Made by a program: the position numbers and the translations under genes
The notes under the pieces: generated by a model
Databases searched by the model: none
Told to the model about the DNA's origin: nothing
The model's input: the letters and a program-made list of their open reading frames with translations, nothing else
Shown: in pieces, positions 23,851 to 31,945 of the stretch
How positions within the stretch are numbered: the stretch's first letter is position 1
Layout: each line of letters begins with the position of its first letter
Source of the DNA: Coriobacteriaceae bacterium
GTDB taxonomy: Bacteria > Actinomycetota > Coriobacteriia > Coriobacteriales > Coriobacteriaceae
Assembly: GCA_025992855.1 (NCBI GenBank)
Contig: DAJPGB010000001.1
Span: forward strand, 682,001 to 746,000
Length of the DNA: 64,000 nucleotides
Reading direction: 5' to 3'

Positions 23851-24555
23851 ATGGTTGAAGCAAATAGCGTTGTCCCCCTGTACAAACAGATTGTCCGTGC
23901 GCTTTCTGATTCGATCGCCAACGGCACGTACCGCCCGGGAGATAAGCTCCCGACCGAGGCGGAGCTCATCGAGCAATTTGGCGTGAGCCGAATAACGGTT
24001 CGCTCCGCAATTAAAGAAATGGAAGATGCTGGGCTTGTTGAGAGGGCCCGCGGCAAGGGCACGTTCGTTTCGTCGGACACACAGATGTATGCCGCGGACG
24101 ACCGTGAGAGCTTTACCCATTCGTGCCAGCTTGCGGGCAAACAGGCGTCTACCAGGGTTCTCGAAATGGGCTGGGACTTCCCAAGCCTGCGAGACGCGAA
24201 GTTCCTGGGCGTAGACGATACCCAAAAGGTATTGCGTAGTCGTCGTCTGCGTCTTGTGGATGGCAAGCCCACGATGCTGGAAACCAATAGCTATTCCGCT
24301 GCGCTTTCTTTTTTGGAGCATGAATCCCTCGATGATTCGCTGATGGCGGTACTCGATCGCCAGGGGATCAAGATGGGTCCCAACACGCGTACGCTCGAGG
24401 TCTGCTATGCGAGCGAGCTCGAGGCGGCATATCTTAACGTGGAGCTGGACTCTTCGCTGCTTCTGTTTGTCGATAGGCGTTATGCTCCAAGCGGCGAGCC
24501 GCTCTTCATCTCCCGTCAGGTGTACTGCACCGAGCGACTGAAGTTCTATTTGTAA
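23851..24555 (+). CDS. GntR/HutC-type regulator with UTRA domain, copy 4
   Basis: A 234-residue regulator with winged HTH (VPLYKQIVRALSDSIANGTYRPGDKLPTEAELIEQFGVSRITVRSAI region, ending GKGTFV, residues ~8-75) and a UTRA domain. The ATG at 23851 lies ten bases after AAAGG; the ATG at 23842 is too close to it. It directly precedes the second mannose-family PTS set and is its likely regulator. A palindrome ATAGATTAGTCTAT (24563-24576) sits just after its stop, ahead of the IIA promoter. Confidence 0.88.
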   Translation: MVEANSVVPLYKQIVRALSDSIANGTYRPGDKLPTEAELIEQFGVSRITVRSAIKEMEDAGLVERARGKGTFVSSDTQMYAADDRESFTHSCQLAGKQASTRVLEMGWDFPSLRDAKFLGVDDTQKVLRSRRLRLVDGKPTMLETNSYSAALSFLEHESLDDSLMAVLDRQGIKMGPNTRTLEVCYASELEAAYLNVELDSSLLLFVDRRYAPSGEPLFISRQVYCTERLKFYL

Positions 24556-24562
24556 ATTAGAG

Positions 24563-24676
24563 ATAGATTAGTCTATTTACCGACCAATTGTTACCGTTCG
24601 CGGATTTGGAAAATAGACACACCACGTAGGGCAGATTGCTAATATACTTTGTTATGACAATATAGTACGTTCTATT
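24563..24676 (+). promoter_or_regulatory. Promoter region of PTS set 2
   Basis: ATAGATTAGTCTAT (24563-24576) is palindromic. TTGCTA at 24636 followed by TATAGT at 24661 is a loose promoter with a long 19-base spacer. A TTGGAGA ribosome site precedes the IIA gene. Confidence 0.4.
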
Positions 24677-24690
24677 GGTATTGGAGAACT

Positions 24691-25110
24691 ATGAATAAGA
24701 TATTGCTAGCGAGTCATGGTTATCTCGCCCAAGGCATGAAAAGCTCTCTGGAGATTCTGATGGGCACTAACGACCGAATCGAGTGCCTGTGCGCCTATAT
24801 CGATGACGATTCAAGGGACGTCGCGGCGTTGATTGATGCATGGATGGAGACGAGGGACCCTGCCGACTCTTGGTTTGTCGTGACTGACATCTTTGGCGGC
24901 TCTGTAAACAACGAATTCATTCAGAGGCAGACTGCCGGATCGTTTACGTTGATCACCGGAATGAACTTGCCGCTGCTGGTGGAAATGGTTACACAGCTGG
25001 ACTCCCTGGATGCGGACAAGGCCAAAGCCGCGGTCGAGGGGTCGCGTTCGTTTATCCAGCTTTGCGAGGCGGTGGATATGCTCGCCGATGTCGAAGAAGA
25101 AGAGTTCTAG
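24691..25110 (+). CDS. Mannose-family PTS IIA protein
   Basis: A 139-residue separate EIIA-Man domain with phosphorylation site His9 in ILLASHGYLAQG. The core VTDIFGGSVNNEF matches the IIA domain of the fusion at 5458 (VLTDMLGSSVNNS). It takes phosphate from HPr and gives it to the IIB encoded next. The second PTS set has separate IIA and IIB, unlike the first. Confidence 0.92.
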   Translation: MNKILLASHGYLAQGMKSSLEILMGTNDRIECLCAYIDDDSRDVAALIDAWMETRDPADSWFVVTDIFGGSVNNEFIQRQTAGSFTLITGMNLPLLVEMVTQLDSLDADKAKAAVEGSRSFIQLCEAVDMLADVEEEEF

Positions 25111-25172
25111 CTCAAGCTTCAACGAATAATTCAACCTTGTCATTACCTTTATTACGTGCGGAGATGATTACG

Positions 25173-25646
25173 ATGATTAAGCTTACGAGAGTTGATTACC
25201 GATTGATTCACGGCCAGGTCGCCATGTCTTGGACACATGCGCTGGATGTCGATTGCATCCTGTGTGCCAGCGATGCCGTGGCAAAAGACGACATGAGAAA
25301 AGCCGCTTTGAGGCTAGCTCGTCCCAACGGCGTGAAGCTCGTCATAAAAGACGTAAACGCTGCTATCGAGGCGCTCAACAGCGGCGTTACCGACAAGTAC
25401 TCGCTGTTTATCATTGTCGAGACGATCGAGGATGCCTATCGCCTTGCTAAGGGCTGCAAAGACATCAAGGAGATCAATCTGGGCGGAACCCGAAAGTCTC
25501 CCGAGACCACGCTTCATCCGACCCCCGCGATCTTTGCGACCGAAACCGATGCCGAGCATATCCAAGAGCTTGTCAACGATGGCGTGGTTATCGAAATCCG
25601 TCAGGCACCCAATGACTCAAAGGTATTTGCCAAGGACGTTTTCTAA
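25173..25646 (+). CDS. Mannose-family PTS IIB protein
   Basis: A 157-residue EIIB domain with phospho-His13 in DYRLIHGQVAMSWT. The ATG at 25173 is preferred since the purine-rich CGGAG lies about nine bases upstream; an in-frame ATG at 25164 is too close. The matching IIC and IID lie 2 kb further on, beyond an IS200-type element and the SIS paralogue 4 gene. A terminator follows the stop by about 50 bases, so IIA-IIB now form a separate transcript. Confidence 0.92.
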   Translation: MIKLTRVDYRLIHGQVAMSWTHALDVDCILCASDAVAKDDMRKAALRLARPNGVKLVIKDVNAAIEALNSGVTDKYSLFIIVETIEDAYRLAKGCKDIKEINLGGTRKSPETTLHPTPAIFATETDAEHIQELVNDGVVIEIRQAPNDSKVFAKDVF

Positions 25647-25697
25647 CTGGAAACATGCCATTGTCTAGCATTTATTAACTAGGTCCTCCTTTCTTAA

Positions 25698-25731
25698 GCC
25701 CGTCGATCATCTGATCGGCGGGCTTTTTATT
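25698..25731 (+). terminator. Terminator after PTS IIB
   Basis: AAGCCCGTCGATC and GATCGGCGGGCTT form a stem around a short loop, followed by TTTTATTTC. It lies between IIB and the insertion element. Confidence 0.8.
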
Positions 25732-25736
25732 TCTTC

Positions 25737-26480
25737 AAGACTTTAGTCTGCTGGCCGCGCAGCGGCCAGCTTTAAACCACCCGCTACGCGGGTGGAGACA
25801 AACGGCTTTACAAAGCCACCCCTCCGACCGATATTGACGATTGTTCAGGCCGTCAAGAACTCGAGTCGAAGGGGTGGTCGCCATGGCCCAGAAGGCCTAC
25901 AGCCTTTCCCACACGAGGTGGATGTGCAAGTACCACATCGTGTTCACGCCGAAGTATAGGCGCAAAGTGATCTACAACCAAATCAGGAGCGACATAGGGG
26001 AGATCCTCAGGAAGCTGTGCGAGTACAAGGGGATCGAGATAATCGAGGGGCACCTGATGCCCGACCACGTGCACGTGCTGCTGGCGATCCCGCCGAAGTA
26101 CAGCGTCGCGAGCGTCATGGGCTACCTGAAGGGGAAGAGCTCGCTGATGATATTCGACAGGCACGCCAACCTCAAGTACAAGTTCGGCAACAGGAAGTTC
26201 TGGGCGGAGGGCCACTGCGTGTCCACCGTCGGCCTGAACGAGGCGACGATCGCCAAGTACATCAGGGAGCAGGAGTCCCACGACATCGCGCTGGACAAGC
26301 TGAGCGTGAAGGAGTACGAGGACCCCTTCAAGAGGGGGTGACCCCGCCGGTTCGACCGGCGCGCCACGGGTCAAGATGCACTAGGCCTGGACGAAGTCCG
26401 GGCCCGCGCCTTTAGACGCGAGCCCGGGGCCCGTGGGTTATACCCTAAGAGCAAACCACCCTTTTTAAGGGTGGTTCTGA
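25737..26480 (+). mobile_element. IS200-type insertion element
   Basis: The element carries one Y1 transposase gene and hairpins near both ends. The left side has GGCCGCGCAGCGGCC and CCACCCGCTACGCGGGTGG hairpins; the right side has AACCACCC, TTTTTA, GGGTGGTT. Both end hairpins share the AAACCACCC arm, as expected for subterminal structures recognised by Y1 transposases. No tnpB is present. Boundaries are approximate because these elements make no target duplication. It separates IIA-IIB from the SIS/IIC/IID genes. Confidence 0.75.
25883..26341 (+). CDS. tnpA: IS200/IS605-family transposase TnpA
   Basis: A 152-residue Y1 HUH transposase that cuts and joins single-stranded DNA. The HUH pair is His62-Val-His64 in MPDHVHVLL and the nucleophile is Tyr126 in IAKYIREQE. 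Length and motif order match complete IS200 transposases, so it appears intact. Codon use differs from its neighbours: arginine is often AGG and isoleucine ATA occurs, while nearby genes use CGC/CGT. This supports recent arrival. An upstream in-frame start at 25841 is possible but not needed. Confidence 0.92.
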   Translation: MAQKAYSLSHTRWMCKYHIVFTPKYRRKVIYNQIRSDIGEILRKLCEYKGIEIIEGHLMPDHVHVLLAIPPKYSVASVMGYLKGKSSLMIFDRHANLKYKFGNRKFWAEGHCVSTVGLNEATIAKYIREQESHDIALDKLSVKEYEDPFKRG

Positions 26481-26513
26481 TTAAAGAAAAATCAAAAAAA
26501 TCTGAAATAGTTC

Positions 26514-26551
26514 TTGCATAGTTAGTTATATAAAGTATTATAACGTCATGG
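26514..26551 (+). promoter_or_regulatory. Promoter and TATAACG operator of SIS paralogue 4
   Basis: TTGCAT (26514-26519) and TATTAT (26536-26541) are 16 bases apart. Overlapping them is GTTATATAAAGTATTATAACG-like dyad DNA, with TTATA and TATAA arms and the TATAACG core seen at 4.1 and 5.4 kb. This lets the downstream genes be transcribed despite the upstream insertion. Confidence 0.5.
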
Positions 26552-26591
26552 GATGAATGAAGGGTTCATCCAAGTGAGTTAGGAGTAAGGG

Positions 26592-27626
26592 ATGTTCAAT
26601 TTCGATGAGCCTCGTTACGAGAAGGTTGTGAGCGATGCCCTCGCTCTCCGTCCTCAGATTGAGGCTGCCGTGGACAAGGTCTGCGAGCAGGGTTATTCCA
26701 ACATCTTCTTCATCGGCTGCGGCGGCACCTGGGCCCACACGCTCCCGATGAAGTATTGGGTCGAGACCACCACGGCCGACGTCGACGTCCACTGCGAGAT
26801 CGCCGCTGAGTTCCTCGCATGCCCGCCCAAGACCTTCAACAAGGACTCGGTCTGCGTCTTCTCCACCCGTACCGGCACCACCCCCGAGATCATCGAGGCC
26901 GCCAAGTTCTGCCAGGAGCAGGGCGCCCGCACGCTGATGTATGTCTCCAACGACAACACCCCGGCCACCGAGTACGCCGATTACAAGTTCTTCAGCTTCG
27001 CCGAGGACGACGTCCTGTGCGAGGCCATCTACACCTACCAGATCACGCTGGTCGCCCGCTTCCTCAAGAACGCCGGCGCCTTCCCCAAGTACGACACCTT
27101 CATGGAGGAGTTCGGCAACATCGCTCCGTACCTCATCAAGGCCAAGGACGCTCAGGACGAGCGCTGCGCCGCCATGGCCGAGGACTTCAAGGACACCGAC
27201 TACCACATGGTGATCGGCTCCGGCATGCTCTGGGGCGAGGCCTACGACTACGCCATGTGCATCCTCGAGGAGATGCAGTGGATCAAGACCAAGTCCATCC
27301 ACGCCGCCGAGTTCTTCCACGGCACCATCGAGCTGTGCGAGGAGGGCACGAGCCTCATCATGCTCTACGGCGAGGACGACACCCGTAAGCTCATGGACCG
27401 CGTGGACAACTTCACTCACATGCTCGCCGACGAGAAGGGCGTCCATGTCCGCGTGAACAAGTTCGACACCGCCGAGGTCGAGCTGCCGTTCAGCGACCCC
27501 GAGTTCCGCAAGATCGTCTCCCCGATGGTCACCTACACCATCACCGAGCGTCTGAGCTGCCATCTCGAGCACGTCCGTAACCACCCGCTCACCACGCGTC
27601 GTTACTATCACCAGATGAACTACTAA
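26592..27626 (+). CDS. SIS-domain sugar-phosphate deglycase-like protein, paralogue 4
   Basis: A 344-residue double-SIS protein with TTAGGAGTAAGGG before the ATG. Motifs: FIGCGGTWAHTLPMKYW (first phosphate loop), STRTGTTPEI (Ser/Thr loop), and AAEFFHGTIELCEEG with likely catalytic Glu240. The usual HGPFE is HGTIE here, the most divergent of the four. The end RRYYHQMNY keeps the RRY...Y tail. It heads a SIS-IIC-IID unit, so its substrate is probably the phosphorylated product of PTS set 2. The TI for PF change suggests a different sugar or amine than paralogue 2. Confidence 0.84.
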   Translation: MFNFDEPRYEKVVSDALALRPQIEAAVDKVCEQGYSNIFFIGCGGTWAHTLPMKYWVETTTADVDVHCEIAAEFLACPPKTFNKDSVCVFSTRTGTTPEIIEAAKFCQEQGARTLMYVSNDNTPATEYADYKFFSFAEDDVLCEAIYTYQITLVARFLKNAGAFPKYDTFMEEFGNIAPYLIKAKDAQDERCAAMAEDFKDTDYHMVIGSGMLWGEAYDYAMCILEEMQWIKTKSIHAAEFFHGTIELCEEGTSLIMLYGEDDTRKLMDRVDNFTHMLADEKGVHVRVNKFDTAEVELPFSDPEFRKIVSPMVTYTITERLSCHLEHVRNHPLTTRRYYHQMNY

Positions 27627-27647
27627 TCCTCTCAAATTGCTGCGGTT

Positions 27648-27686
27648 GTCTGCAGGCGAGCTGCGCAGAACGCCTCGCCTGCAGAC
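27648..27686 (+). other. Intra-operon hairpin between SIS 4 and IIC genes
   Basis: GTCTGCAGGCGAG (27648-27660) pairs perfectly with CTCGCCTGCAGAC (27674-27686). No T-run follows, so it is more likely an mRNA processing or stability element than a full terminator. It may set different levels of the enzyme and the permease. Confidence 0.6.
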
Positions 27687-27707
27687 CTGTTTCTGGGGTT
27701 GATCGAA

Positions 27708-28481
27708 ATGGTTGTCCAGTATCTTTTAGTTGCACTGGTCGCATTTATTGCGTCCATGGACGAGCAATTATTTGGCATTACGATGCTTGGTCGTCCGCTG
27801 TTTACGAGCCTGTTTGTCGGCTTGATCCTTGGCGATGTCCAGCAGGGCGTTATCGTCGGCGCTGCTTTGGAGTCCATGTTCATGGGCGCCATCATGGTCG
27901 GCGCGGCGGTTCCTCCCGAGGTCTATGCCTCCGGCGTGCTTGGCTGCGCGTTTGCCGTCATTACGGGTACGGGCACGGCAACTGCCGTCGCGCTCGCCCT
28001 TCCCGTCTCCGTCTTCCTTCAGGTGTGGCGCAACTTCTGCTACGCCGTTCCGGGTGCCTTTGCCTGCAAGAAGATTGAGACCGCTCTGGCAAATCGCGAT
28101 CTTGCAAAGGCGAACCTGTACCATCTGACCGTCGTGCCGCTGTCGATTGGCATTCCGTCTGCACTGCTGGTGTTTTGCTCGCTGTTCTTTGGTGCCGACC
28201 TCATCAACAATGCGCTCAACGCGATTCCGCAGTTTGTGATGGACGGCCTCAACGTTGCATCCGGCGTCATGGTCTGCATCGGCTTCGCACTTCTTATTAG
28301 GACCATGGGCGATAACAAGCTGCTTCCTTGGCTGTTCTTGGGATTCATTATGGTCATCTACCTCAAGATGGACGTTATCGGCGTCGCCGCAGCTGCCATT
28401 TGCGTCGCACTGCTCCTGGCCTTCCGCGAGGGCTCGTCCGGTCCGCAGGCGGTTGCTGCAGATGAAGAGGAGGACTTCTAA
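27708..28481 (+). CDS. Mannose-family PTS IIC permease subunit (set 2)
   Basis: A 257-residue membrane protein with the IIC-family blocks ASMDEQLFGITMLGRPLFTSLFVGLILGD and AALESMFMGAIMVGAAVPPE. The ATG at 27708 is preferred, with GGGG about ten bases upstream; a TTG at 27699 is an alternative. The acidic end ADEEEDF resembles the tail of the first IIC. It overlaps the IID gene by one base. Confidence 0.92.
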   Translation: MVVQYLLVALVAFIASMDEQLFGITMLGRPLFTSLFVGLILGDVQQGVIVGAALESMFMGAIMVGAAVPPEVYASGVLGCAFAVITGTGTATAVALALPVSVFLQVWRNFCYAVPGAFACKKIETALANRDLAKANLYHLTVVPLSIGIPSALLVFCSLFFGADLINNALNAIPQFVMDGLNVASGVMVCIGFALLIRTMGDNKLLPWLFLGFIMVIYLKMDVIGVAAAAICVALLLAFREGSSGPQAVAADEEEDF

Positions 28482-29329
28482 TGGCTACCCAGAACATCGA
28501 CCTCAAGGAGGCCAAGAAGGACGCGATTATGACTCCCGATATGTATCGGAGCATGTTCCTTCGCCAGTTTACGAGCCAGTGCTCGCAGTCGTACGACAAG
28601 ATGATGGCAATGGGCTTCATGTACACCATTCAGAAGCCCCTGCGAAAGATCTATCCCAACGACGACGATTACTATGCGGCGCTCGATCGCCATACTGAGT
28701 TCTTTAACATCACGCCTCATGTGCTTCCGTTTGTAGCCGGCCTAACGGTTTCGATGGAGGAGCAGGCGGCTGCCGATAAGAACTTCGACACGTCCTCGAT
28801 TAACGCCATGAAGGTCGGCCTCATGGGACCGCTTTCCGGCATTGGCGATTCGTTCTACTGGGGTACGTTCCGCGTGGTCGCCGCCGGCATTGGTATTGGT
28901 ATCGCTTCGACGGGCAACCCGCTCGGCCCCATCGTGTACGCGCTCATCTACTCCGTTATTAACTTTGCAACGCGTATCGTCGCCGCCCATCTGGGATACG
29001 ACCTGGGAACCAAGTTCCTGCAGCAGTCCGAAGAGAACAACCTTATGTCTCGCATGACGCATGCTGCCGGTGTCCTCGGAATGACCGTCATTGGCGCGAT
29101 GATTGCGGCGCAGGTCTCACTGTCCACTGCTTTGACCTTTGATGTGGGTGGTTCGGAGATTGTCCTGCAGGATCTGTTCGATTCGATCTTCCCCGGCCTG
29201 CTGCCCTTGCTGGCAACGTTCGCTTGCGTTGCCCTGTACAAAAAGGGTGTCAAGACCATTTGGATTATTATTGGTATCTTCGCGATCTGCATCATCGGAA
29301 CAGGTTTGGGAGTGTTCGCGGCGGCGTAA
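28481..29329 (+). CDS. Mannose-family PTS IID permease subunit (set 2)
   Basis: A 282-residue IID protein; the ATG overlaps the IIC stop as TAATG, so translation is coupled. Typical features are MYRSMFLRQFTSQCSQSYDKMMAMGFMYTI, MGPLSGIGDSFYWGTFR and hydrophobic C-terminal segments. It forms the permease with the preceding IIC and, presumably, the IIA/IIB upstream of the insertion element. Confidence 0.93.
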   Translation: MATQNIDLKEAKKDAIMTPDMYRSMFLRQFTSQCSQSYDKMMAMGFMYTIQKPLRKIYPNDDDYYAALDRHTEFFNITPHVLPFVAGLTVSMEEQAAADKNFDTSSINAMKVGLMGPLSGIGDSFYWGTFRVVAAGIGIGIASTGNPLGPIVYALIYSVINFATRIVAAHLGYDLGTKFLQQSEENNLMSRMTHAAGVLGMTVIGAMIAAQVSLSTALTFDVGGSEIVLQDLFDSIFPGLLPLLATFACVALYKKGVKTIWIIIGIFAICIIGTGLGVFAAA

Positions 29330-29375
29330 TGTTGACTGCTATGCTCGTGCGTTGGATAACTAACTGACCGTTTGA

Positions 29376-29413
29376 AAACGGGGTTCGGCGTAAGGCCGGC
29401 CCCGTTTTTTTGT
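29376..29413 (+). terminator. Terminator of the SIS4-IIC-IID operon
   Basis: AACGGGG and a GGC core pair with GCCGG-CCCCGTT; TTTTTTTG follows. It lies 46 bases after the IID stop. Confidence 0.85.
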
Positions 29414-29760
29414 TTGAGGGATTTTCCGACCGTCCAAAAATCCACGCTCGCCCATCACCCACGTATCTCTCATCTCTCATTCGTCACTGATACGAGAGAT
29501 AGCAGAAAGACGAGAGATAAATATGAAAGATAACTGATTAGCAAAGAGACAAGCAATCATGGTATTGTCTCAATACTGATTGTTCTACCAGCAAAAACAT
29601 GTTTAAATGAAACAGACGGCAGACATCTTATCTTTCATCTCTCACTTATCTCTAATATGAGAGATAGCAGTAAGATGAGAGATAATTACGAGAGATAACT
29701 GAGAGACGAAGGAAATCTATTCGCGGCATTCTCCGCCGGGCCGAGCGAAAGGGCATGCAG
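29414..29760. promoter_or_regulatory. GAGAGATA repeat arrays before the AlbA_2-domain gene
   Basis: Two arrays about 165 bases apart (29464-29520 and 29629-29700) carry GAGAGATA and its inverse TATCTCTC many times. Both contain GAGAGATAGCAG, then AAGA(C/T)GAGAGATA. Between them CAATCATGGTATTG and CAATACTGATTG form an imperfect palindrome near 29554-29582. The layout fits cooperative or looping control by a DNA-binding protein, most simply the product of the gene that follows. Confidence 0.6.
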
Positions 29761-31227
29761 ATGAACGAAAACGAGCTGACCGGTCTGCTCGAGTCTTTAA
29801 GGCGCATGGGCTCGGACGATCTTAACGTCGAGGTCAAGGAGAGCGCCACGACGCTTTCCCGCGACGTATGGGAAACAGTTAGCGCATTCGCGAATACCGC
29901 TGGCGGAATTATCGTGCTCGGCGTGAGCGAGCGCGCGGGCTTTGTCCCGGTTGAGAACTTTGAGACCGAGAAGGTGCTCAACCAATTCGTAGCGGGCATG
30001 GGTGATGCCGGCGGTCGCGGAAAACTGGCCAATCCGCCCAAATACACCATTGAACGCGTGGAGCTCCAGGGCGCCGTGGTTCTGGTCATCACGATTGAGG
30101 AGCTCGACCCGTCGAGCAAGCCTTGTTATGTCATAGAGCGGGGCGCTCAAGGCGGCAGCTACAAACGCATCGATGATAAAGATGTTCCGCTCTCGTCGAC
30201 CGAGGTCCTGTCCTTGTCATCGTATGAACGGGCGAGCCCCAGTGATCGCGATGCAGTGCCCGGCGCGGTCGCAGGCGATCTTGACGAGGCCCTGGTCGAC
30301 CGCACGATAGAGCGTGCTTTCTCACTGACACCTCGTGCGATGCGCGGCGCGCCGGACAAGAAAACGAAGCTGGAGCGCCTGAATTTCCTCGACTCCCAGG
30401 GCAATGTCACTAAGGCCGGGCTCCTAGCTGCGGGTGCCTATCCCCAGCAGTTCTATCCCAAGCTCTTTATCGATGTGGCGGTCTATGCCGGAACGCAGAA
30501 GGGCGCGGCGGGGCCGTTGAGGTTCATGGACCGTACGATCTGCGAGGGAACATTGGGCGAAATGATCTCGGATGCCGTCGCGGCACTCGCCAAGAATTTG
30601 CGGCGAACCTCGACGATCCAAGGCGTCTCGCGTGTCGACTCGCTGGAGATTCCCGAGGAGGTCCTGCGCGAGGCAATCGCCAACGCCGTAATCCACCGAG
30701 AATACGGAGATCGGTTCTGTGGGCAGTCGATCGCCGTCGACGTTTTTGACGACCGTATCGAGGTGACGAATCCCGGCGGCCTTTATGGAGGGAAGACTCG
30801 CGAGAACTTGTTTGACGGCAGCTCCCGATGCCGTAACGCGACGCTCGTGAAACTCATGTCGATTGTCCCGCTGCCGGATGGCGCAGGTTCGCCGGCTGAG
30901 GGCAATGGCTCGGGCATCCCGATGATGATCGATGCCATGCGCGCGCATGGTCTGGCCGAGCCCCTGTTCTGCCCGGGGTTCGATCGGTTCAAGGTCGTAC
31001 TTTACCGTTCAAAGATCGAGCCAGTCGATCATGGCGGGGACTTGATTATGACGGCACTCAATCGCTACGGCGAATTGGGGACGCGCGAACTGGTGGAGCG
31101 CACGGGACTCACGGTTTCCCAGGTTAGGGCACGCGTCAATGCGCTCATTGAGCAGGGTGAGCTTGAGCCGACGGCGCCGTCGACAAGCCGCAACCGCAAA
31201 TATCGACTGTCAGAGCGCGTGGAATAA
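29761..31227 (+). CDS. AlbA_2/Schlafen-domain protein with ATPase-like region and C-terminal winged helix
   Basis: A 488-residue protein. Residues ~10-130 are an AlbA_2 domain (VEVKESATTLSRDVWETVSAFANTAGGIIVLGV). Residues ~190-410 match the C-terminal helicase-like region found with AlbA_2 (REAIANAVIHREYG, VTNPGGLYGG, GSGIPMMIDAM), which resembles GHKL ATPase folds. Residues ~430-488 form a winged helix (RYGELGTRELVERTGLTVSQVRARVNALIEQGEL). The ATG at 29761 has GAAAGGG nine bases before it. Family members are putative transcription regulators or nucleic-acid-binding stress and defence factors. The repeat arrays upstream suggest autoregulation. Its cellular role is not known. Confidence 0.78.
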   Translation: MNENELTGLLESLRRMGSDDLNVEVKESATTLSRDVWETVSAFANTAGGIIVLGVSERAGFVPVENFETEKVLNQFVAGMGDAGGRGKLANPPKYTIERVELQGAVVLVITIEELDPSSKPCYVIERGAQGGSYKRIDDKDVPLSSTEVLSLSSYERASPSDRDAVPGAVAGDLDEALVDRTIERAFSLTPRAMRGAPDKKTKLERLNFLDSQGNVTKAGLLAAGAYPQQFYPKLFIDVAVYAGTQKGAAGPLRFMDRTICEGTLGEMISDAVAALAKNLRRTSTIQGVSRVDSLEIPEEVLREAIANAVIHREYGDRFCGQSIAVDVFDDRIEVTNPGGLYGGKTRENLFDGSSRCRNATLVKLMSIVPLPDGAGSPAEGNGSGIPMMIDAMRAHGLAEPLFCPGFDRFKVVLYRSKIEPVDHGGDLIMTALNRYGELGTRELVERTGLTVSQVRARVNALIEQGELEPTAPSTSRNRKYRLSERVE

Positions 31228-31327
31228 ATGCGTTAGTGGACGAGGCGACCCAATAATCGACCCTCGATTGGCGCCCACTAAGGTAAAGCGATTGTTGCCC
31301 AGTCGACGGTGATGCTAAAGACTCGGC

Positions 31328-31819
31328 TTACGCCGGCATGGCCCCGAACCCGTCCATCAAGAACAGCCTAAGAACCAGCTTGATGACATATCCCGGTTTG
31401 ACTTCTGCCGCGTCAAAGACGTGGTGCTCGGCGAGCTCGCTACAGTATGCATAGATGTCGCGGATAAGGTCCGCGCCCGAGAGCGTAAACATGTAGCCTG
31501 CGTCCGAAAGCGCATTGGGCGCGGCGGGCAACTTGGCCATGTGGCAGAACGTTTGCAGGTCGGGCGCCATAACATTCTGGTAGTCGAGGTGGCCGCTGGC
31601 ATCCTGTGCGGCAAGCTCCAATTGGCGCACAAAATCCAGCGCCGCCGCTAACACAAAGCTCGGCGTAGGCGCATTGACGTCCTGAGTGGTCGCCACAAGT
31701 CTGCCCGCCGCCTGCGTGACAAGCCAAGCGACCTCGCGCTGGCAACGCACGGCCTTGCGCGTAACCGGTTTGATGGACGAAGAAGAAACGCTCCCCTTAG
31801 GCGGATTCGAAGCAGTCAT
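31328..31819 (-). CDS. Hypothetical protein, alpha-helical
   Basis: A 163-residue protein preceded by GGGAGGG. No family is recognised. The first 20 residues are Ser/Pro-rich and likely disordered. The rest reads as amphipathic helices (RCQREVAWLVTQAAGRLVATTQD, FVLAAALDFVRQLELAAQD, DLIRDIYAYCSELAEHHVF) without membrane segments. It is convergent with the AlbA_2 gene and lies on the same strand as, and downstream of, the methyltransferase gene, 126 bases away. A link to the restriction system is possible but unsupported. Confidence 0.6.
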   Translation of the reverse strand: MTASNPPKGSVSSSSIKPVTRKAVRCQREVAWLVTQAAGRLVATTQDVNAPTPSFVLAAALDFVRQLELAAQDASGHLDYQNVMAPDLQTFCHMAKLPAAPNALSDAGYMFTLSGADLIRDIYAYCSELAEHHVFDAAEVKPGYVIKLVLRLFLMDGFGAMPA

Positions 31820-31945
31820 AAGACCCTCCCATGAACAATCCGGTCCAACGAGCCCGGATGAAACACGTGCTACATCAGTATACAGGGGAGTGGGGTGGAA
31901 AAAACGGAGTCGACAGCGTGAACTGCCGGCTCCGGATTGCTTGCT

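Noticed and set aside
29464..29700. CRISPR array
   Set aside because: The repeats are short (8-12 bases), irregular in spacing and in both orientations. No cas genes are near.
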